Source: Patescibacteria group bacterium
Lineage (GTDB): Bacteria; Patescibacteriota; Patescibacteriia; Patescibacteriales; JAQTRU01
Assembly: GCA_028711415.1 (NCBI GenBank)
Contig: JAQTSG010000006.1
Span: 1-38,587, forward strand
DNA length: 38,587 bases
Direction: 5' to 3'
Shown here: one piece after another, positions 31,486 to 38,587 of the stretch
Layout: every line of letters starts with the position of its first letter
Numbering within the stretch: position 1 is the stretch's first letter
Program-made: the position numbers and the translations under genes
The notes under the pieces: generated by a model
What the model was told of the DNA's origin: nothing
Database searches by the model: none
What the model saw: the letters and a program-made list of their open reading frames with translations, nothing else

Positions 31486-32430
31486 ATGTTCCGGACTATA
31501 ATTTGTACTCTTGCGGCGATCATTCTGATTGCCACTCCGATTTTTGCCGACAATTTGTCGGCAGCCAAGAAGTTTACGGAAGCCGGCCAGTATTTACAGG
31601 CCGAAGCGGTATTCAAAGCCCAGATAGACAAGAACGCGCAGGACGCTGATTCGTGGTATTGGTGGGGTGTGTGCCAACTCAAACAAGGCCGGACTGCCGA
31701 CCAGCTTTTCTTAAAAGCGATCGGGCTTGATCCGACCAAATACAATGCGTTGGCCAGCAAGACCTATCGGCAGGAAGGCGAAGCGTTTCTGGCAAAGGGA
31801 AGAACGGACACAGCCATAACTATGTTTGACGGCGCGGTTTCGTTAGATAAGACCTTGAAACCAGCTATCGGCCAGTATCTGTTTAATCTCGGCCAGTACG
31901 ACTTGGCCATCCGCTATGCGCCGGAATTCGGAAGCAAAGCGGCGGACAACCTCTATACCAAAGCTGAAACGTTTGGTGGCGAAGCCAGTCTGCCTTTTTA
32001 CCGCCAGGTGAAAAAGTACTCGGCCAAATACAACGAAGCCATCAAGGCAAAACTCCTGGCTATTGCCAAGACCAAGTCCGAGGAAAAGGACATTACATTT
32101 TGGCGGACAGCTGCCGCCGAGTTTGGCAAAATTCCGGTTGACTACAAGATCTACGAACCCGGCGTCTATACTTTTTCTCTCAAGGCTGGCGAGAAGACCG
32201 ATCACTGGATTATGTTCCCGGCGCGGGGAGTGGTGATTAACTACTCCGTATCCTCCCCCGATTATCAGTATAAGTTAGTGTATGATGACGGAGAGGTCAT
32301 ACAAGATGGCAAAGATGTGGTTTATCCTAATAAAATCACGGACAAGTTTAAAATCCTTGCCATCACGGACCAGCCCGAAATCAAGATGACGGTGGTGCAG
32401 GGCCAGTTGAGCGCCGTTGCCCAGCAATAA
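31486..32430 (+). CDS. Secreted TPR-like protein with shared C-terminal domain
   Basis: 314 residues. The N-terminal signal peptide 'MFRTIICTLAAIILIATPIFADN' has a likely cleavage after 'IFA'. Residues ~25-210 are helical repeats of tetratricopeptide type ('AKKFTEAGQYLQAEAVFKAQIDKNAQDADSWYWWGVCQLKQG', 'GEAFLAKGRTDTAITMFDGAVSLD'). Residues ~220-314 are the same C-terminal domain as in the polytopic protein upstream ('DYKIYEPGVYTFSLKAGEKT'). It has its own near-consensus promoter and terminator, so it may be made in greater amount. It probably works outside the membrane with the upstream operon; the function is unknown. Confidence 0.75.
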   Translation: MFRTIICTLAAIILIATPIFADNLSAAKKFTEAGQYLQAEAVFKAQIDKNAQDADSWYWWGVCQLKQGRTADQLFLKAIGLDPTKYNALASKTYRQEGEAFLAKGRTDTAITMFDGAVSLDKTLKPAIGQYLFNLGQYDLAIRYAPEFGSKAADNLYTKAETFGGEASLPFYRQVKKYSAKYNEAIKAKLLAIAKTKSEEKDITFWRTAAAEFGKIPVDYKIYEPGVYTFSLKAGEKTDHWIMFPARGVVINYSVSSPDYQYKLVYDDGEVIQDGKDVVYPNKITDKFKILAITDQPEIKMTVVQGQLSAVAQQ

Positions 32431-32482
32431 GTTCTTTCCTTTTGATTCAGAAAGGGGTGGTGAATTATAGCCACCCCCTTTT
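32191..32482 (+). repeat. Direct repeat copy 2
   Basis: Partner of copy 1 at 30994-31286, 1197 bp apart. It includes the stop codon, the 3' UTR and the terminator. Confidence 0.95.
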
Positions 32483-32486
32483 TTAA
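32450..32486 (+). terminator. Terminator of the TPR-like gene
   Basis: AAAGGGGTGG / CCACCCCCTTTT with an AT loop and T6; the counterpart of the terminator at 31254. Confidence 0.8.
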
Positions 32487-32499
32487 TTAATCAGAGGTA

Positions 32500-32508
32500 T
32501 GTTATAAT
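32500..32508 (+). promoter_or_regulatory. Extended -10 promoter of the pilin-like gene
   Basis: TGTTATAAT (TG-n-TATAAT) ~40 nt before the ATG; no good -35 box, as expected for extended -10 promoters. Confidence 0.5.
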
Positions 32509-32546
32509 TATATTATAAGCAATTTAATAATTCATTTATTATAAAT

Positions 32547-32948
32547 ATGAAAAAATTAAAATTACCTCTAGTTACCATAATGCTATTTATTGTAATTTTT
32601 TTCCCCTCTTATTTATGCAATGCCGGAGGTAGTGAAAAGGCTTGTCCCCCCGGTCAGGTTTGTCTTGATAATCCTCTTACCGGAAATCAATCCAGTATCT
32701 CTCCCCAAGTTTTTATCGGACGAATCATTAACGCGATTTTAGGCATTGTCGGGTCTTTGGCTTTGGCGATGTTTATTTACGGCGGATTTACCTGGATGAC
32801 CGCGGCCGGGAATTCGGAAAAGGTGGAAAAGGGAAAACAAATTCTACTTTGGGCCACAATCGGCCTAGTTGTTATATTTACCTCTTACGCTTTGGTAAGG
32901 TTTGTCCTGTTTAATGTGGCGCCATCACCGGTAGTGCCGACGATGTAA
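32547..32948 (+). CDS. TrbC/VirB2-like pilin-like membrane protein
   Basis: 133 residues. An N-terminal signal/hydrophobic segment (about 5-26) precedes a short Cys-containing loop ('KACPPGQVCLDNPL'). Two membrane helices follow, separated by 'TWMTAAGNSEKVEKGKQILLWATIG'. That loop is typical of the small T4SS-pilin-like proteins (TrbC/VirB2 family) found in many copies in CPR genomes, where full T4SS loci are generally absent. A structural or DNA-uptake role is inferred only. Monocistronic, between an extended -10 promoter and a terminator. Confidence 0.85.
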   Translation: MKKLKLPLVTIMLFIVIFFPSYLCNAGGSEKACPPGQVCLDNPLTGNQSSISPQVFIGRIINAILGIVGSLALAMFIYGGFTWMTAAGNSEKVEKGKQILLWATIGLVVIFTSYALVRFVLFNVAPSPVVPTM

Positions 32949-32965
32949 AGCAGTTTATAATATTT

Positions 32966-33004
32966 AAAAGAGCTTGGGATTTTAGGACCCAAGCTCTTTT
33001 TGTT
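32966..33004 (+). terminator. Intrinsic terminator
   Basis: AAAAGAGCTTGGG / CCCAAGCTCTTTT (13 bp perfect) with a T-run. It also faces the end of the giant minus-strand gene. Confidence 0.9.
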
Positions 33005-33027
33005 TTTATTATGATAAGAAATTCCTT

Positions 33028-38587
<5,560 letters not shown>

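Overview
The window looks like a chromosomal segment of a bacterium of the Candidate Phyla Radiation (Patescibacteria, Parcubacteria-like). The signs are the compact house-keeping genes, AT-rich spacers full of palindromes, a short T4SS/TrbC-type pilin-like protein with the CPR-typical 'MTAAGN.EK...G' core, a giant surface protein ending in ~50-residue 'GYxWxxV' repeats, a REP-associated transposase, and one tRNA gene without encoded CCA. TGA is used as a stop (for example proB), so the code is standard table 11. The affiliation is inference from gene content; no rRNA is present.

Layout. 0-4.7 kb (+): a partial secreted lipase/acyltransferase-like hydrolase, small membrane proteins, an orphan proteasome-beta-like Ntn hydrolase and a RAYT transposase whose own REP palindromes lie inside its reading frame. 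4.8-13.4 kb: house-keeping genes mostly on the minus strand (topA, dprA, pth, der, an LCP-family protein). Among them are a plus-strand DUF218/YdcF-like gene behind a long structured leader and a tRNA-Pro(TGG). 13.8-18.2 kb (-): a visibly more AT-rich, tightly overlapping operon. It holds a radical SAM protein of the MJ0619/tetraether-synthase (Tes) type, an ICMT/PEMT-like methyltransferase, a DUF4395-like protein, a divergent Lgt-like protein and two small membrane proteins. An XRE-type regulator whose 5' end runs into a tRNA 3'-end relic precedes it, with a tRNA-Pro(GGG) beyond.

18.3-20.3 kb (+): an unknown small protein and an AAA/DUF4143 ATPase. 20.4-25.9 kb: proline genes, with proB preceded by a small unknown gene, proA and proC on the minus strand, and divergent proS (archaeal/eukaryotic-style ProRS) on the plus strand. 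With two tRNA-Pro genes, proline synthesis and proline charging are concentrated here. 26-27.2 kb (+): a radical SAM/SPASM protein, then a cysteine synthase C-terminal relic on the minus strand.

27.6-32.5 kb (+): an undescribed envelope cluster: a two-Ig-repeat membrane protein, a lipoprotein, a polytopic membrane protein, then a separately promoted secreted TPR-like protein. The last two share a nearly identical ~95-residue C-terminal domain and 3' UTR. 32.5-33 kb: the pilin-like protein. 33-38.6 kb (-): a giant modular surface protein (lectin-like, beta-helix, CBM6-like, PKD-like, FN3, poly-Gly, C-terminal repeats) that runs off the right edge.

The most promising undescribed systems are the Tes-like/ICMT-like/Lgt-like operon, the orphan proteasome-like hydrolase pair, the envelope cluster with a shared swapped C-terminal domain, and the structured RNA region at 8.5-8.85 kb that shows the anti-Shine-Dalgarno sequence in two hairpin loops.
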